Part shown: positions 1 through 12,118 of the stretch, piece after piece
Layout of the letters: every line of letters begins with the position of its first letter
Position numbering within the stretch: the first letter of the stretch is position 1
DNA from: Acridotheres tristis
Taxonomy: Eukaryota > Chordata > Aves > Passeriformes > Sturnidae
DNA: 64,000 nucleotides
Assembly (NCBI GenBank): GCA_037013685.1
Contig: CM072892.1
Location: 21,085,501 to 21,149,500 of the forward strand
Direction of reading: 5' to 3'
Made by a program: the position numbers and the translations under genes
The notes under the pieces: generated by a model
The model's input: the letters and a program-made list of their open reading frames with translations, nothing else
Database searches by the model: none
What the model was told of the DNA's origin: nothing

Positions 1-1056
1 CTGCCAAGCAGCTCTCAGAAATTAACTCTAATAATCTTTACCCCATTATTAGTATCCCTTCTACTTCCCTGAAATCAGCAGCAGCTCAGACATTGGCTCC
101 AACTGCTGGAAGCTAAGCTTTTATTGTTCTGTATTTAACTCCTGCTCCCTTTTGAGATAGAGGGTCTTGAGAGAGAGAAGGTTTCAGTAAGTGTATGCTA
201 CAATAATAATGCCATCAACATTGCTGGGAATTTTTATCTTCTGCACAGCTGTGAAACTGAGCATATACCTCAAATTATCTATCAAGCCATTTATGTCGGG
301 GCATCTCTCACCCAGCTGGGAAACTGTCAATGGAAACAGCAATGATGATCTGGACTGTGATGCCCTATCTTATGAATCCCAGGAACACAGAAGAAATACA
401 AGTGTAATTAAGAGACCTTCAATACACCCAAGAAAGTAGGTTTGGGTGTGAGGGAACATTAACAAGCCAGTACACAGCAAGCTCTGATCCAAATACAGTG
501 TTCCAGTGTTTGCTTTTCCACTGTGTTTTCTGCACTAATTCACAGCCACTGTAACATCAAGACAAGCTTCCATATGCTTCATTTACTGACAGTAATTAAT
601 TTCAGCCTCTCCCCACATACACATATACATTCATCTTATCTGACAAGCAAGTCATGAAAAGCAAGTCCATTCTCATAAAAATACGGGGCAGCTACCAGAG
701 GTTCCCTTTCTTAGCAAAGAAAATCTAATTGGTGCATCTGCTAAGTCACAATGCCTTTCTCACCTTCCACTCTTTCCCCTGCCCAAGCTTTGGTCTGTTG
801 CTTCTCCCAGGCCTCTCCCTACACCAGGAAATGTTTTTTAATGAAGCACTTTTTTCCAGATGAAAAAGGAATAACTGGCTAGAGAAATGTCTGGGCACCT
901 ATCTCCCTGTCAAAACAGTGAATCCATTAATGATCATGAGGAAAGGAATAAATGCTTTAAGAGGCTTAGCAAGTCACACAGAGAAGCACAGACTCTACCC
1001 TCCTGCTCCCCCTTACTCACTGACAGTTTGACCCACAGTAGCAGTGCCAGTAAATT
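1..1056. other. No recognised feature
   Basis: AT-rich sequence with frequent stops in all frames. The short open frames at 191-439 and 887-1090 have no recognisable domain and no flanking splice or promoter context. I recognise no transposon here. Confidence 0.6.
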
Positions 1057-1095
1057 TAAAAAAACCAAACAAACCAAACCAAACAAATAAATAAA
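1057..1095. repeat. A-rich (AAACC/AAAC)-like low-complexity tract
   Basis: Runs of AAAACC and AAACAAACC units pass into AAATAAATAAA. It is short and imperfect. Similar A/C-only tracts recur near 15850, 18058, 30878, 33900 and 36250, so this kind of low-complexity DNA is a habit of the window. It may be an old retroposon tail, but no body is recognisable upstream. Confidence 0.6.
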
Positions 1096-3355
1096 ATCAG
1101 GTAATTGATCCCATTTTACAAGTACTCCTTTATTACAAAGAGAACTTTTTTTTTCCTAAAATCCAGTTTTTGCTCACTTTTGCATCCCTTCTGCAAGCTG
1201 CTACTCTGTTACTATCCTATGCCTGTATTATTTATGGTCTGTTCGCTAAGTCAGTATTCTTTTATTAAATTTGATAATTGTGTTTTACTTCTCTAGCATG
1301 TCTCAGTATTGAGGTGGATGAGAGAAGTAACCATGTGATTCTGACAGACGACTATACAATTAAGTCAGCAGCTGAAATCTGGACAAAGCTACCTCAGAGC
1401 TGAAGTCATCATTACCTAACCAAAGTTCACCTTCACAAAAAAAGCCGAAGTGCAACTTGTATATCATAAAAATTTGACAAGAAACAAAAGACAAAAATAA
1501 TATGTACTTTGAAAACTGTTAACCCAATTTTCACTGTATCATCCAGCACTGTTGCTGCCCTTAGAATCACACAGGTAGAAAATACAGGCCTGAAATGTCC
1601 CCAGCAGACACAATGATCCCTTGATTGTCAGGATGAGACACCTAACTGAAAAAATAATAAATACTTTAATTTGAAATTATCACAGAGAGCAAATAAACAC
1701 AGACTTACTGACATGTACCTTTTTCTGCCATCCAAAATGAGTGAGAAAACAGACATGCACATGAAGAAGGGTCTTGAGTTACAGATTCACTGTACCAACA
1801 GAGAAAACAGGAACCAAACCTAGTCCCCACCACCTACCAGGCACTAATTTGTACATGTTCCTTTCTGTTGGGGGAAGATAGGATAGTGCTTCAATTTTGT
1901 TAGACATAGTATTTTTCACTTTCTTGACTTATACATACCAGCAAACCTATGCCTTTTTCACTCTTTGATGATATTTTGAAGTGTCACTGCTATCTTGCAA
2001 GAGTAAAGCCTATTCTGTCCTCCACGAGCCACATCCAAATTTTTTCTCACACTAAACAATGTGCCCAGTTCTAACAGCAGCTACGTGTATGCCCATCTAC
2101 CTTCTCTTCTTAAAACATCTGAAAAATAATTTATTCAGCTGAAGAGTAATTCCTATCACCAAACAGATAAGAAAATCAAGCACAGAGCACCTTCAATCAA
2201 TTTTTCCCATTTATTGCTTACTTAGATGTTTTCTTTTAGAGCTGTCCTATATAAGACAGCTGGAACTCAATTTTCACAGCATTCTCAACGTATTAAAAAG
2301 AGGAATTAAAGCCATGCAGGAAACAAAGATCAAGCCCAAACTTAATAGCCAAAGTCACTGACTACTTCTAGTCTGAGATCTTACAGCAAGTCTGTGGAGA
2401 AACTGGGAAGAAAGTTCAAGAGTGCCAAAGTCCTCATTAATGACTAATCTACCAAAAATGCCCATTTTCTTGAAACTTCTACAATTTGCTGCACTCTGTC
2501 CAGCACTTTGAATTAACACAACACCGTCTTTGGGATTTAACCTGTAGAGATGACATTGTACATGTGAACTTATTCTCCAATTCATATTTATGAAGAAATA
2601 GAATTCATCAGTCAATGGTTTAAGATATATTAATCCTTCTCACAAGTGCAGCAGTAGGGAAGTGATAATCAGAACATAAGTAGCTGTTCATCCAAAAAAA
2701 GGAGCATAAAGGTTAAACATGTCCAGCTGAGCCTCACACAGAAATACAAAGCTAGTTGTCTAGCATGTGATAGTTGAGAAAATTCATACCCCTTGTCTTG
2801 GGGTCATCACACAAAATAGCTGACCCATGTGCATTGATCTGCCCTTTTTCTGCTACAAGATGCACAAGATGAAAATGCTTTTAGCTGACCATTTCTTAGC
2901 TCCACAGCCCAGTACTAAAGAAAATGTACTTCTTGTCTGTAGGGCAAATGGTCCTAATACAAGGACTAAAGGCAGGAGCTGGCATAAGACAGAATTCCCT
3001 GAACCCTGCCCAAAAATACCCATCTAGAAAAGGCTGAACCATGATGACACAAAATTGCCACACTTTTCCCACTTAGTCAAATCAGAGCATCAGTCATGGA
3101 CTCCCATAACTGGATCTTCTCGCAGTTGTTAAGTTTTCTACAGAACATACTATACTGCCATGGCAGATTATGTTGGTAAGACTTCTTAAGCAGCTGCTAG
3201 TGTGGATTTATCCCAGGTATGCAGGATCAAAAGGGCAGCTTTGCAATACAGGAGAGGAAAATGGCTACTGGATAAATGGGACAACAGCATATTTGACAGC
3301 TATTGCAAAAGCTCTTGAAAATTTCCTTGGTCCTTGTTTCCCAAAAATGAGATGA
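1096..3355. other. No recognised feature
   Basis: Unique-looking AT-rich DNA. Open frames of 60-86 codons at 1105-1296, 2355-2615 (minus), 2827-3027 and 3170-3355 show no domain, signal or conserved motif and are what chance would give. Confidence 0.6.
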
Positions 3356-3514
3356 TGGCCCCTTTCATTCCTGTTTTCTGCACCTTTTCTCTGCCTTCCT
3401 ACCCTGTCTCAATTTCACCTTCTCTTCCCATTCTATATTTTTCCATCTGTCCTTTCCCACTCATCTTCTCTCATAAAGTAATTGCCCTTGTTTTTCTCCT
3501 TTATTTACTTTCCA
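3356..3514 (+). other. Long pyrimidine-rich stretch ending in an acceptor-like CAG
   Basis: For about 150 bases the plus strand is mostly C and T, then ends in TTTACTTTCCAG at about 3503-3514. This is the shape of a strong 3' splice acceptor, followed by a more GC-rich stretch that stays open in one frame to 3681. That downstream frame encodes an Ala/Gln/Ser-rich peptide I do not recognise, and I could not identify a convincing matching donor. Pyrimidine-rich patches recur in the window (about 8100-8260, 28860-28960 and 36560-36790), so this may be composition only. Confidence 0.25.
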
Positions 3515-3681
3515 GCAAGCAAACAGCAGCAGTGGTGCCTGCTCTGCAGGCTGTGACTCTACTCCCTGTCTTCATTTTCCTCCCAGCTCAGGCTCAGCAG
3601 TTCCACCTCAGTGCTGCTCTCCCGAGACTCCCACAGCAAGAAGCAGCCTCAGCTCTCACCTCTCAAGCCTCAGTAGGTTAA

Positions 3682-6180
3682 GGAAGATCATGGAAGGGAG
3701 GCAAGTGGACACTGGAAGGGGAGACATATGTCATACCCACTGCAGCCAGCCATTTTGAAGGTCATAGAAGAGAATCCTCCCCTCTGCCTGCCAACTTGGA
3801 GCTGTCACTGGTATTGTGAAAGCCCCTCTGTATGAGGGACTGATATTCCCTGCAAGCCACTACTTCCTTAAAATAGGACCAAGAGAATGAGCGAGCTCAG
3901 CAAGGAGAAAAAAAATAAAGCTAGAGCAACAGTCAAACTCTCAGCCAGCACGTGCTGACAATGAGAATGAAACAAAATGTCTCACTTAAATACTTTATAT
4001 CCCTAAAAAAACAGTATGATAAGAAAGGGCCCTGTCAGCTCAGGTCTCCCCCCTCCCAAAGCCTTTATCCCATTATAGAGAAAAGAACTGAGCACACTGT
4101 ACTGCCACTACACACCAGGCTGTGTTCATGGTGGTAGGGCACACTCAGCCACCTTTCCTATTATGACATACCAGGATACACAAGCCAGGCATTGCACAAA
4201 TAATACACAAAAAGAGATCTTGTTCCAAAGAATGTAACAAAAATATAAAGCATGATGCTTTAGGACAGTGCATACCAGACTGATGCATTTTCCATATAGT
4301 GGCTTGTTTTCCCTTCATTATTTCATCCTCATTATGGACAGTAATCAACTGGAATAATGATAAAACTCATTGGCAATGTGATTACCTCTCTACTCACAGA
4401 TTTACTCTTAAAATGATCCTCCCTTGCAAATAGCTTACACAGCTCCTCCATGTAGCATACCTACTGCTGCCAGGTATATTCCTCTCTCAGGCAATTTCTA
4501 ATGCCAGTTCATTGTGTTCTGTCTTGGCTTTAACAACAACTCCTGGTGCTCAATACATTGAGGATGGGGAAGGGAGAGGTGGGCAGGGAACAGTGTCAAG
4601 TATATCTCAAGCTGAAGGTCAGAAACACATGCAAACAGAATCAGTAACTGCTAATAGAAACCATGCCCAAAGTGACCCACTCACTGCTCCCAGCTAATAG
4701 TAGAACCAGTGGTGGGATATATGAGCTCAGTCTCATCTGCATCTTTACTGTCCATGCTGTCTCCAATGCAATACAACAGGCTCTACACCTCAGAGAAACC
4801 TTCACATTCCATTAGTCTGTCAACTTCAAAAGAATGTTCTGGAGCTCACAAGGTGTGAGATATAATCTAGACCTCAGAGATTTCTCACACATAACAGAAC
4901 AAGTCTAGAATTATTGACTCACAAAACTATCCCAAATTTCTTGAAAATTTATGACCTAACTCAAGCCAGTCTCCTGAATCACCATCATCATCACCATCTC
5001 TTCTTAGAGGTTTCCTATCCAGCTGCTGACCAAAAATGCATTGCTACTCAGGACAAATACCTGAGAAGTTCCTAACAGCCAAGTTCATAGCCAGAACCAG
5101 TTTCAACTAGTCGAGCAAGTCTCCTAGCAAAATTTTCTTCTCAAATTCAGCACTGGAATCACTTTATCTTACGGAAATTAACACAAAAGAGAGATGAAAA
5201 TGTAAAAAAGGGGGAAAGAAACAAATGAACAGGAGCAGTCAGAACCTGCACATTATCATGGACAAAGGAGAGTCTCAAAAAAGGAGTAATTCAACCATGT
5301 CGAACACCTTTTCTCCTAATCAGACAAGAACACCCTCATCAGCTGGGGAGAAGGCACACAGCCAAAAGCAATTCAGAGACAGCAGAAGGTTAAGACACCA
5401 AAGCAGTCAAAACAGCTGCAGGAATTTGAACATTTTTGGCCAAGTTATTACATATTATAGAAAGGTGGCCTTAACAGAACTACGGATCCTACCTCTGTCA
5501 TTTTGAAACAGTGAATTCCCTTCACACTTATCACTGACTTGTCAAAATAAAAGTAAACTTGAAAATGCAAGTCTCAAGTACTTTGGCTATGCCCTTTTGT
5601 ACTGGTTAGGTAAAATCCCAAAACTTATCAATTTAGATAATTTTTGTTATTGAGGTCAATGGAGCTAAGATTTTACTCCTAGCATCTTTAGAAATTTCTT
5701 ACTATCCTATCTGTTATTACATCCCTAAAATCTTTGTTTCTCTGCTTGCTTTTATCTGCAACAGATATTAACTGACATATAACTGTATTTCCTTCTACTT
5801 TTACTATTGCATAGCACTGACAAGCATCAGCAGAGCTCTGTGGGCCCCTCGCACTAGGACACAAAGGAAATGCTCAGGGTTGTATCACACTGGCAGAAAC
5901 ACATATACCATTGAACTCAAAGCATCAAGAAGAGTTAAAAATAAAGACTGACATGTGTTGACAGAGATGCAAATAATTGGATTTGCAGAACCGGTACATG
6001 GCCCATGGCAGGTGCTAAATAAATTTTCATCAAGAATTCACCAACATCTCCTGGACATTAAAAACAAAAGGATGAGGGACATATGCCATTTATCTCACTT
6101 TTAGGCCCACATCCTGTCAGGCTAGGCACCAAACAGAGTGGAACAAAAAGATGGTCTTTTCTCCATGCAGCTTTAGTCCC
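3682..6180. other. No recognised feature
   Basis: AT-rich DNA with short open frames only (for example 4512-4697 and 5225-5506), none with recognisable protein features. A short CATCATCATCACCATC run lies near 4982-4997. Confidence 0.6.
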
Positions 6181-6349
6181 TTAGTAATGTTTTGAGGACA
6201 CATGGCCTGTTTCAGTTAATAAGCATAAAAAGACTGACCAGTCTCTCTGAGACCTACAGATAGCAGCAACAGGAATCAATCTAAGTCTTCCTCCCACTAC
6301 AGAGAAAATAAAGTCAAAGTTGTTGAGCAGTTCCTGCCCAAGGGAAGAA

Positions 6350-6770
6350 GGGAAAGAATGAAGAGACAAGCACAAGCCCTGCATAACCAGCCTGCTTCTG
6401 TCATAGCTGCCAGACACACTGGAGCAGATGCTGGGGAGCAAACAACTGCTGGCAAGGGCTGGCAGTTGTGGCAGTATGTTGCTTGTCTCCTCATGTGCAC
6501 TGAATTCTGCCCCAGGAGTGGCAGCCTGGCTTTCCCAGGCACTGCCAGGGGACACAGAGCTGCTGTGCTGTCTGCCAGCACCCGTGCCCCACAGAATCTC
6601 ACACTGGCTAGACTCGGTCCTGCTCTGTGGCCACAAACACAGCAGTCGTTCAGGACAGAGACAGCTCTCCACACACAGTCACGAGTTTCACACTCACGCA
6701 ATGCAATCATTAAGTGTGTCCCAATTAGATAATGTGACGTCAAAAGCAAGGGTTCAGAAATGAGCAATCT
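6350..6770. other. GC-richer patch with open frames on both strands and a CRE-like site
   Basis: This patch is visibly richer in G and C than its surroundings and poor in stop codons. Two minus-strand frames (6181-6672 and 6297-6767) and two plus-strand frames (6358-6732 and 6428-6763) are open together. Simultaneous opening of four frames argues for base composition rather than selection on one protein, and none of the peptides looks like a known domain. A perfect palindromic TGACGTCA, the full cAMP-response element, sits at 6735-6742 on the AT-rich edge. It could be a regulatory element, a decayed retroposon or nothing. Confidence 0.25.
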
Positions 6771-9700
6771 GAAGAATGAATAAGCTGAAGGGACTGATTT
6801 ACAGAAACATTATTAGGAGGTGTTTTTACTGCTTCTTGCTTAAATTTGTCTTGAAAAACAGGATTACATAATAGCAATATAGAGTACAACTCTGACTCTT
6901 GTATCTGAAATTAGACCCAAACTTTTCAAGGTTGCCCCTGAAAAAGTATTACAGCTCTCCATGCAAAAGACAGTTGAATAGCTCAGAAGTGACTTGTGCT
7001 GGCAATTATCCTGCCTACTAGGAGGAACTATTTGCCCAGACTATACATGAAAAAATTTGAATATTGACCTAAAAATGTTCAGTCATTTTATTCCAAAACA
7101 CTTTTACCCAATTATTTAGTTTCAAGAAGAGTTTTCATTAAAAGTGATGAAAATAATACATTATTAGGCTATATAATATTGTGTTGCAAATTTAGGCTCC
7201 TATTAATCTACTTCTCCCCATTGTGATGAGCAAACTACAATTTTTGCAGGATTTTTTCATAAGGTTTAAGATTTGTGTCAGGTAAAAAAATAATAATTAA
7301 CAACAAAAATATATTTCACTTGTCAAGACACATCCCTCATTCTCCAAATTTCAACAGAACTAGTTGGGGTTTTTTAGCAGAAAACTTTCTTTAGCAGAAA
7401 TTAATCCGGATGGGAAAGGGACCTTATTTGCTTCTCAAATTTATCATTAGTTTGAAGAAACAGCAAAGATAACAGCATTTGTGTCAAGCAATGATTTATA
7501 TTTTCAGAGCCAAATCGTCATCTGTATGTGGTCAATGAAATGAATGACACTGGTTTACACAGTGGAGTCTTTGGTCTGCAAGTTTGATTATCAACAGCAG
7601 TTGATCTTGTATTGCCATACACTAAACTACAGAGAAAAGAGGTGGTCTATTGTTAACCCAAGACCCTACAGCGACACAAATTACTGACACTATTTAAAAT
7701 CAAGCCATTCAATTGCCTCTGGTGCATTTGCCTTTTCATACTCAACACGTCATGTGACAGTTCAAGGATTTCTGAACAAGGGCTGGCTCGATTTGCTCCT
7801 TGCACCTCACTGAACCGAGAAGTAAAACCACGGACGTAGTCAGAATTGCACTGGTGTAAATGCTCTCTAGAGAGAGCAGGGCCTTGTGGTCCTCTCCTCC
7901 TTCACCTTGTAGCATGCTAAATTGATCCAGAAAGCAGTTCATCTGAAAAAAATATCTACCAACAATTTGTTTTAAACAAACACTTGCAGCCAGATCCCCC
8001 ATCTCTATTGGCATGCGATTGTCTCAAATCACAAAAGGCAGGGAAACCAAAATTGAAAATTGATCTCTCTGCAGCCACATAGACGGGCAGAGTGATTTCC
8101 TAGCTGTGATTTTAAATAACTCTTTCTTCTCTCCCCTGTACTTCCTCCCCATACACATTTACATTTCTTCTCCTGTATTCTCCATCTTTTGTCAAACAGG
8201 AACAAAGACTTCCACCATCTTATTCTCTTTCTCCAGCTTTCTCATCAATATGCCATTATCAAATAAGGCTTTAGCTCTTTTTTCCTCTTTAAATCAATAA
8301 GAAGCAAAGCAGTAAAAGGGAAAAAATTAAAATCACCATCAAATAAAGGGTCTTTAAAAAAAGTTAATCACTGCTAAACAGTGACAGCTCACTGGAGTGT
8401 GTCACAGACAGCCCCTGCTACATTCTGTTTGGTCCCACACGGTCATAAAGGTAAACTACCTGCACCTGCCTGCCAAAGACAACTGAGACAGGAGAGAAAA
8501 CAAGAATAAAATTTTAAGAATTGGTCTTCTTATGGATGGTTGTCACCTGAAATCTGGAAGAGCAAGAGTTTGTAATGCCTGACCTCTGGGTGAAGGCAAC
8601 ACTGAGTAAGCTTCACGAGTACCTGTCATTGAGACCTCCCTCAGCTCCTGGAAGCAGGGGTAGCCAAGCTAGCCTTGTACCTTTTCTGATATTAAAGTGC
8701 TCCCGCTTCTCTGCCAGGCCTAAGACTTTTCCCCACCAGCACATCCATGCATGATGCAGACAGGTTTCAGCTGTGCTGTTATACATACACATGTATATGC
8801 GTGCATATATACATACACCCAGACACATCAAAATTATGTGTGTGGGATATTCCATACCTAGCATCTTCAAATATATTGTCACACACATTTACCAAAAACA
8901 CCCTTAAATTATTTAGAACAGCAGCAGGGGAAAAAACCAATGCAAGAGATAAGGAGAGACAGAGGAAGCAGTCTGGGTGTGTCTGATGCCAAGACTGCTG
9001 AAAAGAAACAGCATTTTTCTTAAGCCATATGCCTGTACTATTATTGCTAATACTTCTTCTTGATCAAAGGACCTTTCAAGAGTTACAGCCGGACAGATAC
9101 TCCATGTCAGTAGCAGGAAACAGCAGAAAACAGTCCCACCACAGCCAGCAGTTCATTTTTTTCAGGAATAGCTTTTAGAACTAGAAAGTATAGTCAATTC
9201 AAAAATAAAGAAAAGACAATAGGAAACCACTCCGTTTTGACTCAAAGCAGTTTTACATCTTTGGGCAGCACACACTGTTGCTCTTCTGCCTGCTAACAAA
9301 CTCAAGTTACAGCTCTAACCTCACACACATGCCCCAGCACAGGTGATGGCACCTCCATAATCTATTGCAGTGCTCTGCCGTACTGGACAGCACTGGGCTG
9401 CACAGCTTCTGTCAGACAGGGAGTAAAAGAAGTCACCTGACTTCCCACAGATGGAAGCATAAAGCAGCCCACAGAGGGCTTCCCATATTCTTTGCCAACC
9501 TTCACCTATCCCTGTGACAGTTATGAGGGATTACTGGGGTTCTGTATTCTTATCATACCAGGAAACACATGCACAGACTTTTAGTGAGGAACAAGCTAAA
9601 CAGAGGAGTATACTGTTCCAGACCACCAGAAAGGAGAAAAGAAGCAGCAATGGAACTGGGGAAATTTAACATGGCAATCTGCCCATCCTCAGGAAGATGA

Positions 9701-11516
9701 CCGTGAGACAAACCTGCATGCTTATATAAGAATTGATTCCATCATCATTCCCAGTCACCAAAAACAAATTACAAGTATCCTTAATATTAGAAGGACCATA
9801 TTTGTCATTACCTTTTAACAGAGTAAAATTATTCAGGGGACAAAACAGGAGGCCTCTAAAGATAGTGTTTGTATCAGCAGGACAAAACTCAGATGACTCA
9901 GGAGAGAGCACATCTCCTGAGAAGTTGCCACCAATCACTTCCACACCTTGCTAGAGTGTATTATGATGCTACACGAGATGGATTCTGCACTTCTGTTTAA
10001 GCACGAAGGTCCTCAAGCATTTACAATGAACAAAAGCTTCTTTTCCCTCCGTACTGCTGTACAGCACAGTGTGTTCTTTCCGCTTGGTGGTGACATGTTC
10101 TTTCAGGTATGAAGAGAATCCTGCATAAATGCCTTATAAAACACTTTGGATCTATGTGTGCTATAGAGGAAAATCTTTAATTCTTACTTTAAAATATGCA
10201 GTTAATTTGATATGCTTACCTGGAACAACAAGATAAGAAGGGACACGAGAACTTGAGGAAAATGTAGAGTTACATCGCTCAGTGATTCCAAGCAAAATCA
10301 CCAAAACAAGAACCACAATGAGTTTAAAACCTTGGTCCATCCCTGTAGTGGAGAAATACTCTTGTCTTTTCTAATCTCTTGGATTTTTCCCCAAAAATTC
10401 ACAGCTACCCTTAATGCCGGAGCTAGGGCTCTTCCTCAAAAGTTGCCCCTTTCTCCTGCATTCACTCTCCCCTTTGCTTCCCTGTACAGCTAGCAGAAAA
10501 CAAGGAGTTTCCTTTTCTCTCCTTAGCAGCATATGGCAACAGAAATGCCCCATAAACCTTTCAGAAGCTCTGTACTAACTTCTACGTTTATATTTTTAAC
10601 TTCTATGTTTAGCAGCTATACTAATCAGAAGGGCAAACTGGAACTCAGGAAACAAAGGCTTTTGTTACACAGTGAATTAATGGGTAAAGAAAGAAAAACC
10701 AGAAATTCTTTGAAAAATCTCAGTTCAGAAAAAAAAAAAATGTAAGCTGAAAAAAGTTAGGCAATATTTACCAATGGTGAACTACAGGACAGTGTCCTCA
10801 GTTAATGGCTTGCATCCCTCTCCCCTAGGGCTTGGCATGCTATTTCAGCAGCTCCACCAGCAGTCATAATCAAGCACACCCTCACTCCAACACAGGACTG
10901 CTGTCTTGACAACTGCCTATGGCCTTCATGAAGGCTGTCTGCATTCATGCTGACACCTAGGAGCTCTTGGCAGGACACACTGCATGTCTGCTCACAAAAC
11001 TGCTTTCTTGCAGAGCAAGCAAGTTTGGTCCGAGGAGTGTCTTTGGGTTCACACTTAGGAGTGTTAGAACATACTCAGAAATGGCTCTCCCCAAAATAGT
11101 GTAAGAACAGTCAGGTGTTGACAGAATGTATGAATAGAGGAGGAGATATGGTAGACCAAATACTCCTGGATTCACAATAATAGGAATACAACCCATAACA
11201 TACAGCTCAGGACATGAACACCTGTAAATAAGTAATGGGCAGCCTATCCATCAGCTCCAAATATACAAATCCAGGAGCATAATGCATGACCCAGCCTATG
11301 AGGGAAAATAAAAATACGAGTCCTAGGAGTCACAAGCTGCAGCAGGAATCCCAAGCTGACAGACTAGCTCTATGTGCACTGCCCTAAAAGCAAAACAGCA
11401 AATCACACTCAAGAATTGTAAACATGCAGGAAATGAATGAACAACATGACACATTCGGAAGGAAAAAAATGGTAGTGGAAACCAAAATTCACTTTACAAC
11501 TCCCATAAGGAAATAA
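6771..11516. other. No recognised gene; minor low-complexity DNA
   Basis: Mostly AT-rich unique-looking sequence. An alternating purine-pyrimidine AT/AC stretch lies at about 8778-8822. A run of A ends near 10740. A forkhead-like inverted motif (TTTGTTT, one base, AAACAAA) is at 7966-7980. None of the open frames, such as 7742-8014 minus, 9666-9944 minus or 10957-11196 minus, shows a recognisable protein. Confidence 0.55.
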
Positions 11517-12118
11517 TAGACTCATAGAATGGTTTGGGTTGGAAAGGACCTTAAAGATCATCTAGTTGTAATGCCTATGCCAAGGATAGGAGCACCTTCC
11601 ACTAGATCAGGTTGCTCAGAGCTCCAACTAGACTGGCATGGAACCAGGGATGGGGCAGTCTCAGCTACTCTGTGCAAGCTGTTCCAATGTCTCACCACCC
11701 AAAGAATTTCTTTCTAATATCTAATCTACATTTATCCTCTTTCAGTTCAAAGCCATTCCCCCTTGCCCTATCTACAAGTACTATGTGTCCTTATAAAAAT
11801 TTCTCTCCAGTTTCTTTGCAGGTCCCCTTCAGGTACTGGAAAGTGCTATAGGATCACTCTGGACCTTTCTGTTTTCCAGGCTGAACATCCCCGCTGTCTC
11901 AGCCATTTCTCATAGGAGAGGTACTCCAGTTTGCTGATCATTTTTGTGGTCCTCCACTGGACTCATTCCAGTAGGGTCACATCCTCTTTGTGCTGGGGAC
12001 CCCAGAGCTGGATGCAGAACTCCAGGAGGGCTCTTCAAGAGCAGAGTAGAGGGGGAGAACCATCTCCCTCAGCCTGCTGGCCACACTTCTTTGGATGCAT
12101 GCCAGGATACAGTTGATT
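11517..12118 (-). mobile_element. CR1 LINE, 5'-truncated, with 3' end
   Basis: Read on the minus strand, this is a classic avian CR1 3' fragment. Its 3' terminus is at the low-coordinate end, where the plus strand reads TCATAGAATGGTTTGGGTTG followed by the GGAAAGGACC block. Moving up come the 3' UTR, the complement of the ORF2 tail (the TTCTTTCTAATATCTAATCT block), and the complement of the PALQLW-type segment with CCCCAGAGCTGGATGCAG. Homology stops near 12118, within the complement of the NRILGCI coding segment, so the element is truncated 5' by about nine tenths. ORF2 is broken by several indels and substitutions and cannot be active. No clear target-site duplication is seen, as usual for CR1. 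Confidence 0.95.

Noticed and set aside
6181..6672. A 163-codon minus-strand open frame, the longest in the window
   Set aside because: Three other frames are open over the same bases, and the peptide has no recognisable domain or composition typical of a real protein.
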